The notes: generated by a model not told the origin, from the sequence alone. DNA of 64,000 nucleotides from Candidatus Saccharimonadota bacterium (GCA_017545505.1 JAFWNB010000002.1:116327-180326), one strand, 5' to 3'. Shown: positions 45,098 to 54,302, counted from the stretch's first letter. Numbers and translations: made by a program.

Positions 45098-45609
45098 GAA
45101 TTTTAGGTATTGATCCAGGTATTGGGCGATGTGGCTTTGGGCTAATCGAAACTTCTACTCGCTCAAACGCCAAAGCTTTAGATTTTGGCGTAATAACTAC
45201 CACGGTAGATGCACCATTACCGTCGCGTTTAAAAGAATTATACGATTCACTCATAGAAGTATTTAACCAAACTAAGCCAGAATTGGTTGCCGTAGAAAAG
45301 TTATTTTTTTCAAAAAACATTACAACTGGCATCGCGGTCGCAGAGGCTCGCGGCGTAGTTCTTTTAGTTACCGAGCAAAACAATCTCACGGCTTACGAGT
45401 ATTCACCAAATGAAATCAAAAAAGCTCTGACCGGCTATGGCTCCGCCACTAAGACGCAGATGGAAGAAATGGTCCGCGTACATCTGGGACTAGAAAAGAA
45501 GCCTAAGCCGGACGATGCCGCCGATGCGCTCGCTGCTGCAATCACCTGCGGATTTCTCTATCATAACGGTCCAGATCAAAGTTACAAGTTTTCAAATAGT
45601 AGACGCTAA
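45094..45609 (+). CDS. ruvC: Holliday junction resolvase RuvC
   Basis: RuvC cuts Holliday junctions. The 171-aa protein has the catalytic acids in LGIDPGIGRCGFG, VAVEKLFFSKN and KPDDAADALAAAI, plus AEARGVVLL. The start overlaps the radA stop. ruvA follows 44 bp on with its own promoter; ruvB is not in this window. Confidence 0.96.
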   Translation: MRILGIDPGIGRCGFGLIETSTRSNAKALDFGVITTTVDAPLPSRLKELYDSLIEVFNQTKPELVAVEKLFFSKNITTGIAVAEARGVVLLVTEQNNLTAYEYSPNEIKKALTGYGSATKTQMEEMVRVHLGLEKKPKPDDAADALAAAITCGFLYHNGPDQSYKFSNSRR

Positions 45610-45653
45610 ATGCGTCCGAAAAAGAAAAGCTTGTTTAGTGATATAATTAAAGC

Positions 45654-46226
45654 ATGATAGCGCATTTGTTCGGCAAAGTAGTAGAAAAATTTGGCAATTC
45701 CCTCATTATTGACGTTCATGGCGTTGGCTACGAAATCACGGTACCTACACCAGATTTTGAAAACTCCGCTCTGGAAGAAGAAAAAAAGTATTATACCTAT
45801 CACAGTGTACGCGAAAATGCTGAGGAATTGTACGGCTTTTCTAGTCTAATGGCAAAAAAACTTTTCGAACTATTAATATCTGTACAGGGAATTGGCCCCA
45901 AAGCTGGCATAGCAATTTTATCGCTTGCCGATGCCGAAGAAGTCCGCAATGCTATTGCAAACGCCGACACTGCTTTTATTTCAAAAGCCTCAGGGGTTGG
46001 TAAAAAATCCGCCGAACGTTTAATTGTAGACTTAAAAGACAAAGTCGGTATTCCATCCCATTATGGAGCTACTGAGGCAAAATATGCCAAAATTGATGAG
46101 CCAGATGAAGCCGTAGATGCCTTAATTGCTCTCGGTTTTCCATTAAAAGAAGCCACATTGGCTTTAGAAAAAATTGATAAAAACTTACCACTAGAAGAGC
46201 GAATTAAATTAGCCTTGAAAAAATAA
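45654..46226 (+). CDS. ruvA: Holliday junction DNA helicase subunit RuvA
   Basis: RuvA holds the four-way junction for RuvB. The 190-aa protein has the N-terminal OB fold (IAHLFGKVVEKFGNSLIIDVHGVGYEI), two helix-hairpin-helix motifs (ISVQGIGPKAGIAIL, KASGVGKKSAERLIVDLKDK) and the C-terminal RuvB-binding helix domain (PDEAVDALIALGFPLKEA). TATAAT (45642-45647) ends 6 nt before the ATG, giving a leaderless message. Confidence 0.96.
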   Translation: MIAHLFGKVVEKFGNSLIIDVHGVGYEITVPTPDFENSALEEEKKYYTYHSVRENAEELYGFSSLMAKKLFELLISVQGIGPKAGIAILSLADAEEVRNAIANADTAFISKASGVGKKSAERLIVDLKDKVGIPSHYGATEAKYAKIDEPDEAVDALIALGFPLKEATLALEKIDKNLPLEERIKLALKK

Positions 46227-46275
46227 AACAAGTATGGTAAAATAACAGGTAATTGTTAAATAATAAAGGTATAAT

Positions 46276-46755
46276 ATGAGTTTTTCTATTCTAAAAGAGA
46301 TTGGCGATGCGCAAAAGAAGAAAGCGGTAGTAGATGTTCGCTCCGGTGATACTGTGCGTGTCACCCAAAAAATTAAAGAAGGCAACAAATTCCGTTCGCA
46401 GACTTTTGAAGGCGTAGTTATTCGTGTAGACCGCAAAGGTTCTCATACTGCTCGCATTGTTGTTCGTAAGGTAACATCTGGCGTTGGTGTAGAAAAATCT
46501 TACTTAATCCACTCGCCGTTAGTAGAAAAAATTGAGATCACCAAACGCTCTAAAGTTCGCCGCAACAATCTAAGCTACATGCGCAAACGCTCCGGTAAAT
46601 CTGCTCGTCTCACCGGCAAAGATTTTGATCGTGCTGCAGTAAACAATGTAGAAATCCCAGAGGAAGTAGCTCCAGAAGAAGCTCCAGCCGAACAAGCACC
46701 TGCAGAATCTACAGAGCCAGCCGAAGAGCCAAAGGAATCCGAAAAAGCAGCCTAA
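46276..46755 (+). CDS. rplS: Ribosomal protein bL19
   Basis: bL19 sits at the subunit interface of the ribosome. The first about 110 residues are a normal L19 (GDTVRVTQKIKEGNKFRSQTFEGVVI, GVGVEKSYLIHSPLVEKIEI, KVRRNNLSYMR). About 35 extra residues form an acidic Pro/Glu/Ala tail. AAAGGTATAAT directly precedes the ATG. The stop overlaps the rnhB start by one base (TAATG), so translation is coupled. Confidence 0.96.
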   Translation: MSFSILKEIGDAQKKKAVVDVRSGDTVRVTQKIKEGNKFRSQTFEGVVIRVDRKGSHTARIVVRKVTSGVGVEKSYLIHSPLVEKIEITKRSKVRRNNLSYMRKRSGKSARLTGKDFDRAAVNNVEIPEEVAPEEAPAEQAPAESTEPAEEPKESEKAA

Positions 46756-47714
46756 TGGCAATTTTAGGAATCGATGAAGTAGGACGCGGCCCCCTTGCGG
46801 GGCCGCTTGTTGTGGGCGCAGTGATTTTGCCAGACGATAAGCCAGATTGGGTTGATGAGCTGAAAGATTCAAAAAAACTCACTCCTAAAAAACGCAATGA
46901 ACTAAATGAGGTGATTCTAAAACAAGCAACAGTCACGGGTCTTGGCTGGGTTTCGGCCGCTAAAATCGACGAAATAGGAATTTCGGCAGCACTTATTCTT
47001 GCGACCAAAAAAGCCGTGAAGTCAATTCAAAGCCTTCACGCGCCATTTTCACAGATAATAATCGACGGAAAGGTGAATTTTTTGAAAGAAACTAAACTCG
47101 GAAAATATGTCTCAACCATGCCAAAGGCCGACGATTTGATTAAAGAAGTATCCGCTGCCTCAATCATTGCTAAAGTAGCACGTGATAATTATATGATAAA
47201 GCTCGCCGAAAAATACCCATCCTACGGTTTCGAAAAACATGTTGGCTATGGCACCGCCAGGCATATTACCGCCATTCGCGAATTTGGTATTACCCCGGAG
47301 CACCGCAAAAGTTTTGAGCCGATTAGAAGCATGGTTGGTTTTGAACGCCACGATAATACTGTTGTAAAAAATACAACAGCAATCGGAAGTCACGCAGAGC
47401 AGAAAGTTGTAGAAGCACTAACTCGCGCAGGGCATACGATTATCGCTAGAAATTATAAAACCAAAATTGCAGAGATAGATATTATTTCGGTCCAACACAA
47501 AACGATTTATTTCACCGAAGTAAAGTACCGCAAGAATGAAAATTTTGGCTCACCTTTAGAAGCAATCACTAAAGACAAATTAAAAAAAATGCGTATGGGT
47601 GCGGAAATGTTCATAAAAACATACCAAAAATACGATAGATACGACATTTCCCTAGCCGCCGCTGAGGTTGTAAACTCAGATTTTAATATAAAAGATTGGT
47701 TTGTAATAACTTAG
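46755..47714 (+). CDS. rnhB: RNase HII fused to a YraN/UPF0102 nuclease-fold domain
   Basis: This two-domain protein has 319 aa. Residues 1 to about 200 are RNase HII, which removes RNA from RNA-DNA hybrids: GIDEVGRGPLAGPLVVGAV with the first catalytic pair, LKDSKKLTPKKR, IIDGKV and AASIIAKVARD. Residues about 212-319 are a YraN/UPF0102 domain of the PD-(D/E)XK fold: SHAEQKVVEAL, NYKTKIAEIDII, IYFTEVKYRKN. In many bacteria rnhB and yraN are neighbouring separate genes; here they are one frame. It is convergent with ychF, overlapping by 4 bp. Confidence 0.93.
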   Translation: MAILGIDEVGRGPLAGPLVVGAVILPDDKPDWVDELKDSKKLTPKKRNELNEVILKQATVTGLGWVSAAKIDEIGISAALILATKKAVKSIQSLHAPFSQIIIDGKVNFLKETKLGKYVSTMPKADDLIKEVSAASIIAKVARDNYMIKLAEKYPSYGFEKHVGYGTARHITAIREFGITPEHRKSFEPIRSMVGFERHDNTVVKNTTAIGSHAEQKVVEALTRAGHTIIARNYKTKIAEIDIISVQHKTIYFTEVKYRKNENFGSPLEAITKDKLKKMRMGAEMFIKTYQKYDRYDISLAAAEVVNSDFNIKDWFVIT

Positions 47715-48700
47715 ACATTAAACTTAAATTCAACTACATCGCCATCCTGCATTACGTAAGTTTTGCCTTCAGTGCGAAGTTTACCGGCGGCTTTGACGGC
47801 TTGCTCGGAGCCGAGTTCTTTAAGGTCATCATAATTGCAAATAGAAGCCGCGATAAAACCTCTTTCGAAATCCGTGTGAATGGTTCCAGCTGCTTCTGGT
47901 GCAGTAGCGCCTTTTTTGATTGTCCAGGCTCGACATTCCTTTTTACCGGCCGTCAAAAAACTTTGCAGACCGAGAGTTTTGTATGCGGCTTTTATTAATT
48001 CACCAAGCGCATCATCGTTTACGCCGTAAGATTCGAGAAATTCTTTTCGCTCACTTCTATCCATGCCAGACATTTCCTCTTCGAGTTTAGCATTTACAAA
48101 AATAGACGCTGCAGGCTTGACTAAATCAGCAAGCCTATTTTGTAATTCTTTATCAGTTAGTCCTGCCTCATCAACGTTAAACATATAAATCACGGGCTTT
48201 TCAGTTAAGTAAGGAATGTTCTCATCGGCGGGGTCTTTCTTGCGTTTCGCTTCGACCTTGGCTTTAGTTTCTTCATCGGCTAGTTGAAGTTCGAGGTTTA
48301 TGATATCGATATCGTCTTTAGCTTGCGTCAAAATATCTTCTTCAATTTTTTGATCGGCTCGCACAATATCATCATTTTTAAATGCACGCACTACGTGGCA
48401 AATCGCTTGACATTCGCGGATGTGCGCAAGAAATTTATTGCCGAGACCCTCGCCTTTACTTGCCCCCGCAACGAGCCCAGCGATATCAACAAATTCAACA
48501 GTAGCAGGAACAACTTTGTCGGTTTCGTACATTTTAGCAAGCACATCAAGACGTTCGTCTGGGACAGGAACTATACCGACGTTTGGTTCGATGGTAGCAA
48601 AAGGATAATTGGCAGCAAGTGCGCCGGCATTTGTGAGTGCATTAAATAATGTGGATTTACCAACGTTAGGCAAACCAACAATTCCGATCTTTAAGTTCAA
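47711..48700 (-). CDS. ychF: Redox/ribosome-associated ATPase YchF (OLA1 family)
   Basis: YchF is an Obg-family P-loop protein that hydrolyses ATP and binds ribosomes. The 329-aa protein has P-loop GLPNVGKSTLFNALT, switch region NYPFATIEPNVG, DIAGLVAGASKGEGLGNKFL, NVDE in place of NKxD, and a C-terminal TGS domain (TIHTDFERGFIAA). No ATG exists at the expected place; a TTG at 48700 (7 nt after GAAAGG) is chosen because a degenerate copy of this 5' region at 49409-49468 has ATG in the same position. Confidence 0.92.
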   Translation of the reverse strand: MNLKIGIVGLPNVGKSTLFNALTNAGALAANYPFATIEPNVGIVPVPDERLDVLAKMYETDKVVPATVEFVDIAGLVAGASKGEGLGNKFLAHIRECQAICHVVRAFKNDDIVRADQKIEEDILTQAKDDIDIINLELQLADEETKAKVEAKRKKDPADENIPYLTEKPVIYMFNVDEAGLTDKELQNRLADLVKPAASIFVNAKLEEEMSGMDRSERKEFLESYGVNDDALGELIKAAYKTLGLQSFLTAGKKECRAWTIKKGATAPEAAGTIHTDFERGFIAASICNYDDLKELGSEQAVKAAGKLRTEGKTYVMQDGDVVEFKFNV

Positions 48701-48748
48701 AACCAACCTTTCTATCTGTTATTGTGGATATAATTATAACATAATAAT
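48691..48748. repeat. Direct repeat, copy 1: ychF start and upstream region
   Basis: Bases from CCGATCTTTAAGTTCAAAAC through the ATATAATTATAACATA box recur at 49409-49468 in the same orientation with about 80 percent identity by eye. Confidence 0.75.
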
Positions 48749-48755
48749 ATAAGAT

Positions 48756-49247
48756 ATGTCGATTAGAAAAGCAGGCGTTAAAGATGTATCTCGTATAGTA
48801 GGGCAATCTAGAGAAGTGCTAGAAGTTCCTGGCTCTAGAATTCTTGAAGTAAAAATGGTAAAAAAGAAGCTCTCGCGGTAGACACTTTCGGTGCTGTGCG
48901 AGTGTCTCGATGATTATATTGTATCGTCGGCTGCAATTTTGATTGCTAATTATTTTAAGACTGATATTGTCTTTCTTCGTCCATCTTGTCAACACACTCC
49001 AGATTTGAATGTAAAAGGTATAAAGTGGGAACTGAAAAGCCCGCTGGGTGACGGAAAGAATACGATTAAAAATAACCTTCATACTGCTAGAAAACAATCA
49101 ACTAATGTAATTATTGACTTGAGACGAATAAAAATGCGTCAAACCAAAGCTCTTTCGAATATTAATCATTATTTTGCGAGTCATCGCAGTAAAATTTGCC
49201 ATCTGATTGTTATAACGAAATCCGAAGAAATCCTTGAAATGTTTTGA
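48756..49247 (+). pseudogene. CdiA-C-like nuclease toxin gene with an in-frame TAG
   Basis: One frame runs from the ATG at 48756 (MSIRKAGVKDVSRIVGQSRE) to 49247, but TAG at 48879-48881 stops it after 41 codons; the same frame continues with LCECLDDYIVSSAAILIA. The C-terminal part (HTPDLNVKGIKWELKSPLGD, TIKNNLHTARKQSTNVIIDL) resembles the nuclease fold of CdiA-C-type tRNases and related phage or polymorphic-toxin nucleases, with D and ExK residues in place. TAG is a normal stop in other genes here, so this is likely a broken toxin-like gene. No immunity gene is evident beside it. A second possible start is the GTG at 48891, giving a 118-aa fragment. Confidence 0.6.
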
Positions 49248-49408
49248 GATATTTAGTATAATACCAGTTATAAAAGATGCCCAAGATATTGAACTATATC
49301 AAGCGCGTCTTTTTTGTTTAATATTGATTTTTTCCACTTCGGTTTTGGTAAATGGATTTTTATTAAAAACGGGATAAAAGAAGTAAGTTGGTTTAGGATT
49401 ACAAGATT

Positions 49409-49468
49409 CCGATCTTTAAATTCATAACCAACCTATATGTCTGTTAATACAGGTATAATTATAGCATA
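49409..49468. repeat. Direct repeat, copy 2: remnant of the ychF 5' region
   Basis: The stretch from GATTCCGATCTTTAAATTCATAACC to AGGTATAATTATAGCATA is a diverged copy of 48691-48748. Read on the minus strand it encodes only the first codons, MNLKIGI, after an intact-looking promoter. Together the two copies flank the broken toxin-like gene. Confidence 0.75.
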
Positions 49469-49517
49469 TTTTGTGTTATAATTTTGGTCAGATAATTATT
49501 TAAGGAGGTTTTATTTA

Positions 49518-50072
49518 ATGAGTGGAGAATCATTAACAACTAATACTGGCGAAAATCAGGAAAAAGTATTAGACCCGCGCGTTGAATCTTTAGCAATCCC
49601 GTTGGCTAGAGATTATGCTGAAAAGAATTATCCTAAACTCGAAGATGGAACCTTCAAACCAGCTTGGCGAGGCGCAAATGGTGAAGAAGCGTTAAGGGAT
49701 AAATCACCAGAAAACTTAATGGAGGAAGGTTATTCGGAATTAGCGGCTCATGAGGCAGTGATTGATCTCGCAAACCAACCATATAATGAGTATTCTGAGT
49801 ATTGGAAAGAACAAAATCGTGGTGGTGCGGAATTCCTCATCGGTCTTATGGATGAGCGCGGAGCGGATACTTTGAGCGCTTTAGATTTGAAAGATGAAAA
49901 AGTTAGGGCTGAATACGGCGATTTAATACATAATAATTGGTTAGAGCGTAACGATTGGATACCAGAATCAGATCCGAAATCAAAACCATTTGCGGAGCTT
50001 TCGCCAGAAGAGCAGCAAAAAGACATTGATCAACTTGCTGTTCTGCAAAAGTGGATTGCTGAACAGAAATAA
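49518..50072 (+). CDS. Hypothetical acidic cytoplasmic protein
   Basis: This 184-aa soluble, acidic, mainly helical protein has no signal peptide or membrane helix. It is rich in Glu, Asp and Trp (GGAEFLIGLMDERGADTLSA, DLIHNNWLERNDWIPESD). I do not recognise a family. AAGGAGG lies 10 nt before the ATG, and TATAAT is near 49478. A terminator follows. It stands alone between the duplicated ychF remnant and the adhesin gene. Confidence 0.7.
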   Translation: MSGESLTTNTGENQEKVLDPRVESLAIPLARDYAEKNYPKLEDGTFKPAWRGANGEEALRDKSPENLMEEGYSELAAHEAVIDLANQPYNEYSEYWKEQNRGGAEFLIGLMDERGADTLSALDLKDEKVRAEYGDLIHNNWLERNDWIPESDPKSKPFAELSPEEQQKDIDQLAVLQKWIAEQK

Positions 50073-50087
50073 TTGTTAATATTCTCC

Positions 50088-50127
50088 AAATATGGCTTAT
50101 CATTTTCTTGATGGGCCATATTTTTAT
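50088..50127 (+). terminator. Terminator after the hypothetical gene
   Basis: AAATATGGC (50088-50096) pairs with GCCATATTT (50115-50123), followed by more T. The remaining bases up to 50343 hold only a promoter-like pair, TTGACA (50247-50252) with TATTATAA about 14-18 bp on, reading toward the adhesin. Confidence 0.65.
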
Positions 50128-50343
50128 GTTGTTTTTTTGGTTTATGCAGTTGATTTTCCTAAGATGGATAAAAATGATTTAAAAATTTAAGACCTCGATT
50201 CTTTAATTCGCACTATATTATAATTAATTCATCAAACACAAAATTCTTGACAAAAAATAAATAAGTATTATTATAACCATAAGAGTTAGAGTTTTGAGGC
50301 AAAAAATAAAAAGATAATAACGTTAACAACAAAAAGGTTATAC

Positions 50344-53300
50344 ATGCCGTTAAATAAACATCTTTTTACTTATTTGCCGTGCCTTTTTGTTTTTGTATTT
50401 ATAAATTTAATTATTAGTTCAACCTTCCTATCTCCTAACACCCACGCCTATAATCTTTCTATTTCTGCTAGTGATATAAGTGTTGATGTAATAAGTGGTA
50501 AAACTTCAATTAAAGAATCAGAAATAGAAATTATCTCAGATTGTAGGGCAGGCTATAACTTCAGTATTTCTACAAGTAATAATCCTAGCTTATATCTCAA
50601 TGGTAACGACTCAGGTTCTGCAGTTTTTAATGCCGTAGATGGTACCAACACACTAGCTAGTTCAAATAACCTAAACAAATGGGGCTATTACTATAACTCA
50701 TTAAGCAGTGACGCACCAACTGAAACATCTATCTTTAGCCCACTTTCTACTACGGAAACAGTACTAAAAACTACTCTAGATACTGCTTCGCCAAATAGTG
50801 ATATAGACGATGCCTTTTCTATCTACTATGGTGTTAATGCTTCTGATTCTGTAGCTCCAGGCAGCTATGCTATGAGTGATGGCAACAATACTAATAGTAC
50901 TAATGGTACTATTAACTACTACGCTACTATGGATAGTAGCTGTATGAGCTACACTGTTAACTTTGATGCCAATGGTGGTACTGGTACTATGAATAATCAA
51001 TCCATCCCTGTATCTATTTCAACTAAATTAAACTCCAATGAATTCACCGCTCCATCTATTGGCTCATCCTACCAAAACGCCAATGGTACGACAATTAATG
51101 GTACTGCTGGCAAGCTCTGGACCTTCTGGGGTTGGAATACTAATGCTGCTGGTACAGGTGACTGGTATAAAGACAGGGAATCAGTACAAGGCCTTGCCTC
51201 TGCCAACCAAACCATCACCCTTTATGCCCAGTGGAAACAAGCTACCCTAGACGATATGCTTACTGCTACTTCTGGCACCAAAACTATTACTCACTCCACT
51301 ATGCAAGATATGTCTGCCGCTATCTGCTTTAATTCAGATATTACTACTAAAGCCGCTCTAGAAGCCGCTAATAAGACTGGTGCAGTAACTCTTACAGATG
51401 ATCGTGATGGTACTACTCGCTCTTATGATGTTTCTAAACTTGCCGATGGTAATTGCTGGATGACTACCAATTTAGCTTTAGGTACTACCAGCGAGGTTAT
51501 TCTTACCTCGGACGATACAGACCTAGATGAAGGAACTACCTTTACCTTGCCAGCTGGAACTACCACATCAAGTACTACTAACACTGCCGCCAGAATACGC
51601 CTGACAAATAATAATGGGACAGACGCTAATGGTGTTTATTACTCTTGGCCAGCCGCTGTAGCTAGCACTACATCTACAAGTGCTACCCCTACTATTTCTA
51701 TTTGTCCAAAGAACTGGGATTTACCTACTAACGCACAGTTTACCACTCTTTCTAGCGCTTCATCTTATTCGTCTTCTAATTCAACCACGGATTTGCCAAG
51801 CCAATTTAAGATAGATGGTGGGTTCACTAACGGTGCCACATTTTACCAAACTACCTATAGTCATTATTGGTCTGCTACATCTTATAGTACTTCAGCAGCT
51901 TGGGGAGCTAGGACTGATACTTCTACTCTAACTACAAGTAGAACTACTGGAACTACCTACGGTGGCAATAAATACTACAGAAAAAATATTAGATGTGTAG
52001 CAAGTAGTGGTAAGGTGACTATACATTATGATAAAAACAATTCAAGCGCTACTGGTAATATGGCAGATCAGACTAATATAGAAATTAATGCTGGGGCCAT
52101 CTCTAGCAATGCCTATACCTTAACTGACCACCGATTTAAAAACTGGAACACCGCTCCAAATGGTAATGGTACCAGTGTGGCAGCTGGTGCGACCTTATCT
52201 AGTCTTGGTCTTTACGATGGACAGGAAATCACTCTTTATGCACAATGGAATCCAGTTTACTACATAGCCTTCAATGCCAACGAATCTAGTGTAGATGGTT
52301 CTATCACTGCTACGGGTACCATGACCAACCAAACCGTCGTAAGAGATACCGCCACCTCCATAAAGACTAATACTTTTGCTCTTACCGGTTATATCTTCCG
52401 TGGTTGGAACACTAGTGCAGATGGTTCAGGAACGTTTTATAGTAATAATCAAACAGTTACTAACCTTACTACAACTGGCAACACTATTACTCTTTATGCA
52501 CAATGGAATCCAGTTTACTACATAGCCTTCAATGCAAACGAATCTAGCGTAGGTGGTACTGCTGGTTCTGCTACTGGCACTATGACAAACCAAACCGTCG
52601 TAAGGGATGTTGCTACCGCTATTAAATCTAGCACATTTGCTTTGAATGGCTACGTTTTCTACGGTTGGAACACTAAGGCCGATGGCACTGGTACATTTTA
52701 TAGTGACGAGCATAAAGTCACTAATCTTACCACTACAGGTAATACAATCACTCTTTATGCTGTTTGGTCTGATGGAGCTTACCTAGATATTGGGTCATAT
52801 GTGAACCGAAAACTAAAGATACTAGCTGGTAATAGCTCAGCTACCTATTCTACTCAGGATAATACCATTACTGCTCTTGTTCGTTCTAACTCTCTACCAA
52901 ACGACTTCACTCCTGCTACCGAAAACACTATCTCGCATAGTTCTTCGCCATATCCAATCTATGCTTGGTATGATTCGACTAACACCACCATCTATTATTA
53001 TTCTGAAGCTACTAATATTATAATGAATAAAAATTCAGGTGCCTTCTTCTATGAAATGCGCGCCTTATCAAATTTGTCCACTATTTCTACTTGGGACACA
53101 GTTAAAGTGACGCAAATGGGTGATATGTTCAGATATACTGGCTACAACGCATCTTCTTTTGTTTTAGATCTTTCCTCTTGGATTGTTTCAAGTGGCGCAA
53201 CAAGTACGCAAACTATGTTTAATTATGCTGGCTGCAATGCAACCACCTTTGCTTTAAACCTTTCCTCTTGGGACACATCCAGCTTGACAAGTACGTCTCA

Positions 53301-54267
53301 AATGTTCTATCGTGCCGGTTTCAATTCATCTTCTTTCACTCTGAATCTCTCTTACTGGGATACATCCAGCGTAACGAATATGAGTAGCATGTTCGCTGAA
53401 GCCGGCGCCAGCGCCACTACCTGGTCTGTTATCGGTCTTTCTTCATGGGATACTTCCAGCTTGACAAACCTAAATGGTACATTCCACTCTGCCGGTGGCA
53501 ATGCGGCTACCTTTACTTTAGACCTTTCCTCTTGGGATGTTTCTAACGTGAAGATTATGAGTCTTACGTTCGCCGGAGTCGGTTCCAGCGCCACCACCTG
53601 GTCTATTGGAAATCTTTCCTCTTGGGATACTTCCAGCGTGACAGACATGAACAGCATGTTCGCCGGAGCCGGTCATAGTGCTACCACCTGGTCTATTGGC
53701 GACATCTCCTCTTGGGATACTTCCAACGTGACAAGCATGGACGGCATGTTCTCCTCTGCTGGTTACAATGCATCTTCTTTCAACCTAGATCTCTCTTCTT
53801 GGGACATTTCTAATGTGAAATACTTGGGTAGAATGTTCCGTGATGCCGGTTATAGTGCCACCACCTGGTCCGTCGGCGATCTTTCTTCTTGGAATACTTC
53901 TAGTGTAACACAAACAACTTACATGTTTTCTTCTGCCGGTTATAACGCACCATCTTTCACCCTAAACCTCTCCTCCTGGGATACTTCTAATGTAACAAAT
54001 ATGTCTTATATGTTCCAAAATGCCGGTTATAACGCATCATCTTTCACCCTAAACCTCTCCTCTTGGAATACTTCTAGTGTGACAAATATGAATAATATGT
54101 TCTCTTCTTCAGGCAACAGCGCCACCACTTGGTCTGTCACTATTCCAAAAACCAACAACGGTACAGCCATCGGTCCAATCACTAACAATACCTCTCGCCT
54201 TTATGGCAATACTACTTCCGTTTATGCCACGCCGCGCACAGGTAAATCCTTCACCATCGCCAACTAA
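50344..54267 (+). CDS. Giant secreted adhesin with FISUMP, InlB-B and DUF285 repeats
   Basis: The 1307-aa exported protein has a signal peptide (to about residue 38, ending THAY) and an N-terminal module shared with the adhesin at 26725 (LSISASDISVDVISGKTSI). Four InlB-B-like repeats follow (each ending in TLYAQWN or TLYAVWS), with a FISUMP domain (KLADGNCWMTTNLALG, CPKNWDLPT) after the first. The last third is about ten BspA-like DUF285 repeats of roughly 30-33 residues (LSSWDTSNVTNMSYMFQNAG). There is no C-terminal anchor. DUF285 proteins form solenoid surfaces that bind host or bacterial partners. The repeated DNA can recombine, so length may vary between strains. Confidence 0.83.
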   Translation: MPLNKHLFTYLPCLFVFVFINLIISSTFLSPNTHAYNLSISASDISVDVISGKTSIKESEIEIISDCRAGYNFSISTSNNPSLYLNGNDSGSAVFNAVDGTNTLASSNNLNKWGYYYNSLSSDAPTETSIFSPLSTTETVLKTTLDTASPNSDIDDAFSIYYGVNASDSVAPGSYAMSDGNNTNSTNGTINYYATMDSSCMSYTVNFDANGGTGTMNNQSIPVSISTKLNSNEFTAPSIGSSYQNANGTTINGTAGKLWTFWGWNTNAAGTGDWYKDRESVQGLASANQTITLYAQWKQATLDDMLTATSGTKTITHSTMQDMSAAICFNSDITTKAALEAANKTGAVTLTDDRDGTTRSYDVSKLADGNCWMTTNLALGTTSEVILTSDDTDLDEGTTFTLPAGTTTSSTTNTAARIRLTNNNGTDANGVYYSWPAAVASTTSTSATPTISICPKNWDLPTNAQFTTLSSASSYSSSNSTTDLPSQFKIDGGFTNGATFYQTTYSHYWSATSYSTSAAWGARTDTSTLTTSRTTGTTYGGNKYYRKNIRCVASSGKVTIHYDKNNSSATGNMADQTNIEINAGAISSNAYTLTDHRFKNWNTAPNGNGTSVAAGATLSSLGLYDGQEITLYAQWNPVYYIAFNANESSVDGSITATGTMTNQTVVRDTATSIKTNTFALTGYIFRGWNTSADGSGTFYSNNQTVTNLTTTGNTITLYAQWNPVYYIAFNANESSVGGTAGSATGTMTNQTVVRDVATAIKSSTFALNGYVFYGWNTKADGTGTFYSDEHKVTNLTTTGNTITLYAVWSDGAYLDIGSYVNRKLKILAGNSSATYSTQDNTITALVRSNSLPNDFTPATENTISHSSSPYPIYAWYDSTNTTIYYYSEATNIIMNKNSGAFFYEMRALSNLSTISTWDTVKVTQMGDMFRYTGYNASSFVLDLSSWIVSSGATSTQTMFNYAGCNATTFALNLSSWDTSSLTSTSQMFYRAGFNSSSFTLNLSYWDTSSVTNMSSMFAEAGASATTWSVIGLSSWDTSSLTNLNGTFHSAGGNAATFTLDLSSWDVSNVKIMSLTFAGVGSSATTWSIGNLSSWDTSSVTDMNSMFAGAGHSATTWSIGDISSWDTSNVTSMDGMFSSAGYNASSFNLDLSSWDISNVKYLGRMFRDAGYSATTWSVGDLSSWNTSSVTQTTYMFSSAGYNAPSFTLNLSSWDTSNVTNMSYMFQNAGYNASSFTLNLSSWNTSSVTNMNNMFSSSGNSATTWSVTIPKTNNGTAIGPITNNTSRLYGNTTSVYATPRTGKSFTIAN
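52231..52747 (+). repeat. Tandem 258-bp repeat coding for InlB-B-like units
   Basis: Two copies with a period of 258 bp. A 47-bp block is identical in both (52231-52277 and 52489-52535), and the rest differs by scattered substitutions. Confidence 0.8.
53090..54120 (+). repeat. Tandem DUF285-coding repeats of about 90-100 bp
   Basis: About ten degenerate units, each with a TCTTGGGATACTTCC-like core (SSWDTS) followed by NVTxMxxMF codons. They are in frame and part of the adhesin gene; they are not a CRISPR array. Confidence 0.85.
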
Positions 54268-54302
54268 ATCTGAGTATTGGTGCGATTATTGTTCGTTATC
54301 TT

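Noticed and set aside
48756..49247. Readthrough or recoding of TAG in the toxin-like gene
   Set aside because: TAG ends real genes here (aldolase, recombinase) and TGA is also used as a normal stop (lepA-N, tpiA, murB), so no alternative code is indicated.
53090..54120. Regular repeats that could suggest a CRISPR array
   Set aside because: The repeats are degenerate, keep one reading frame and encode SSWDTS-type DUF285 units. There are no unique spacers and no cas genes.
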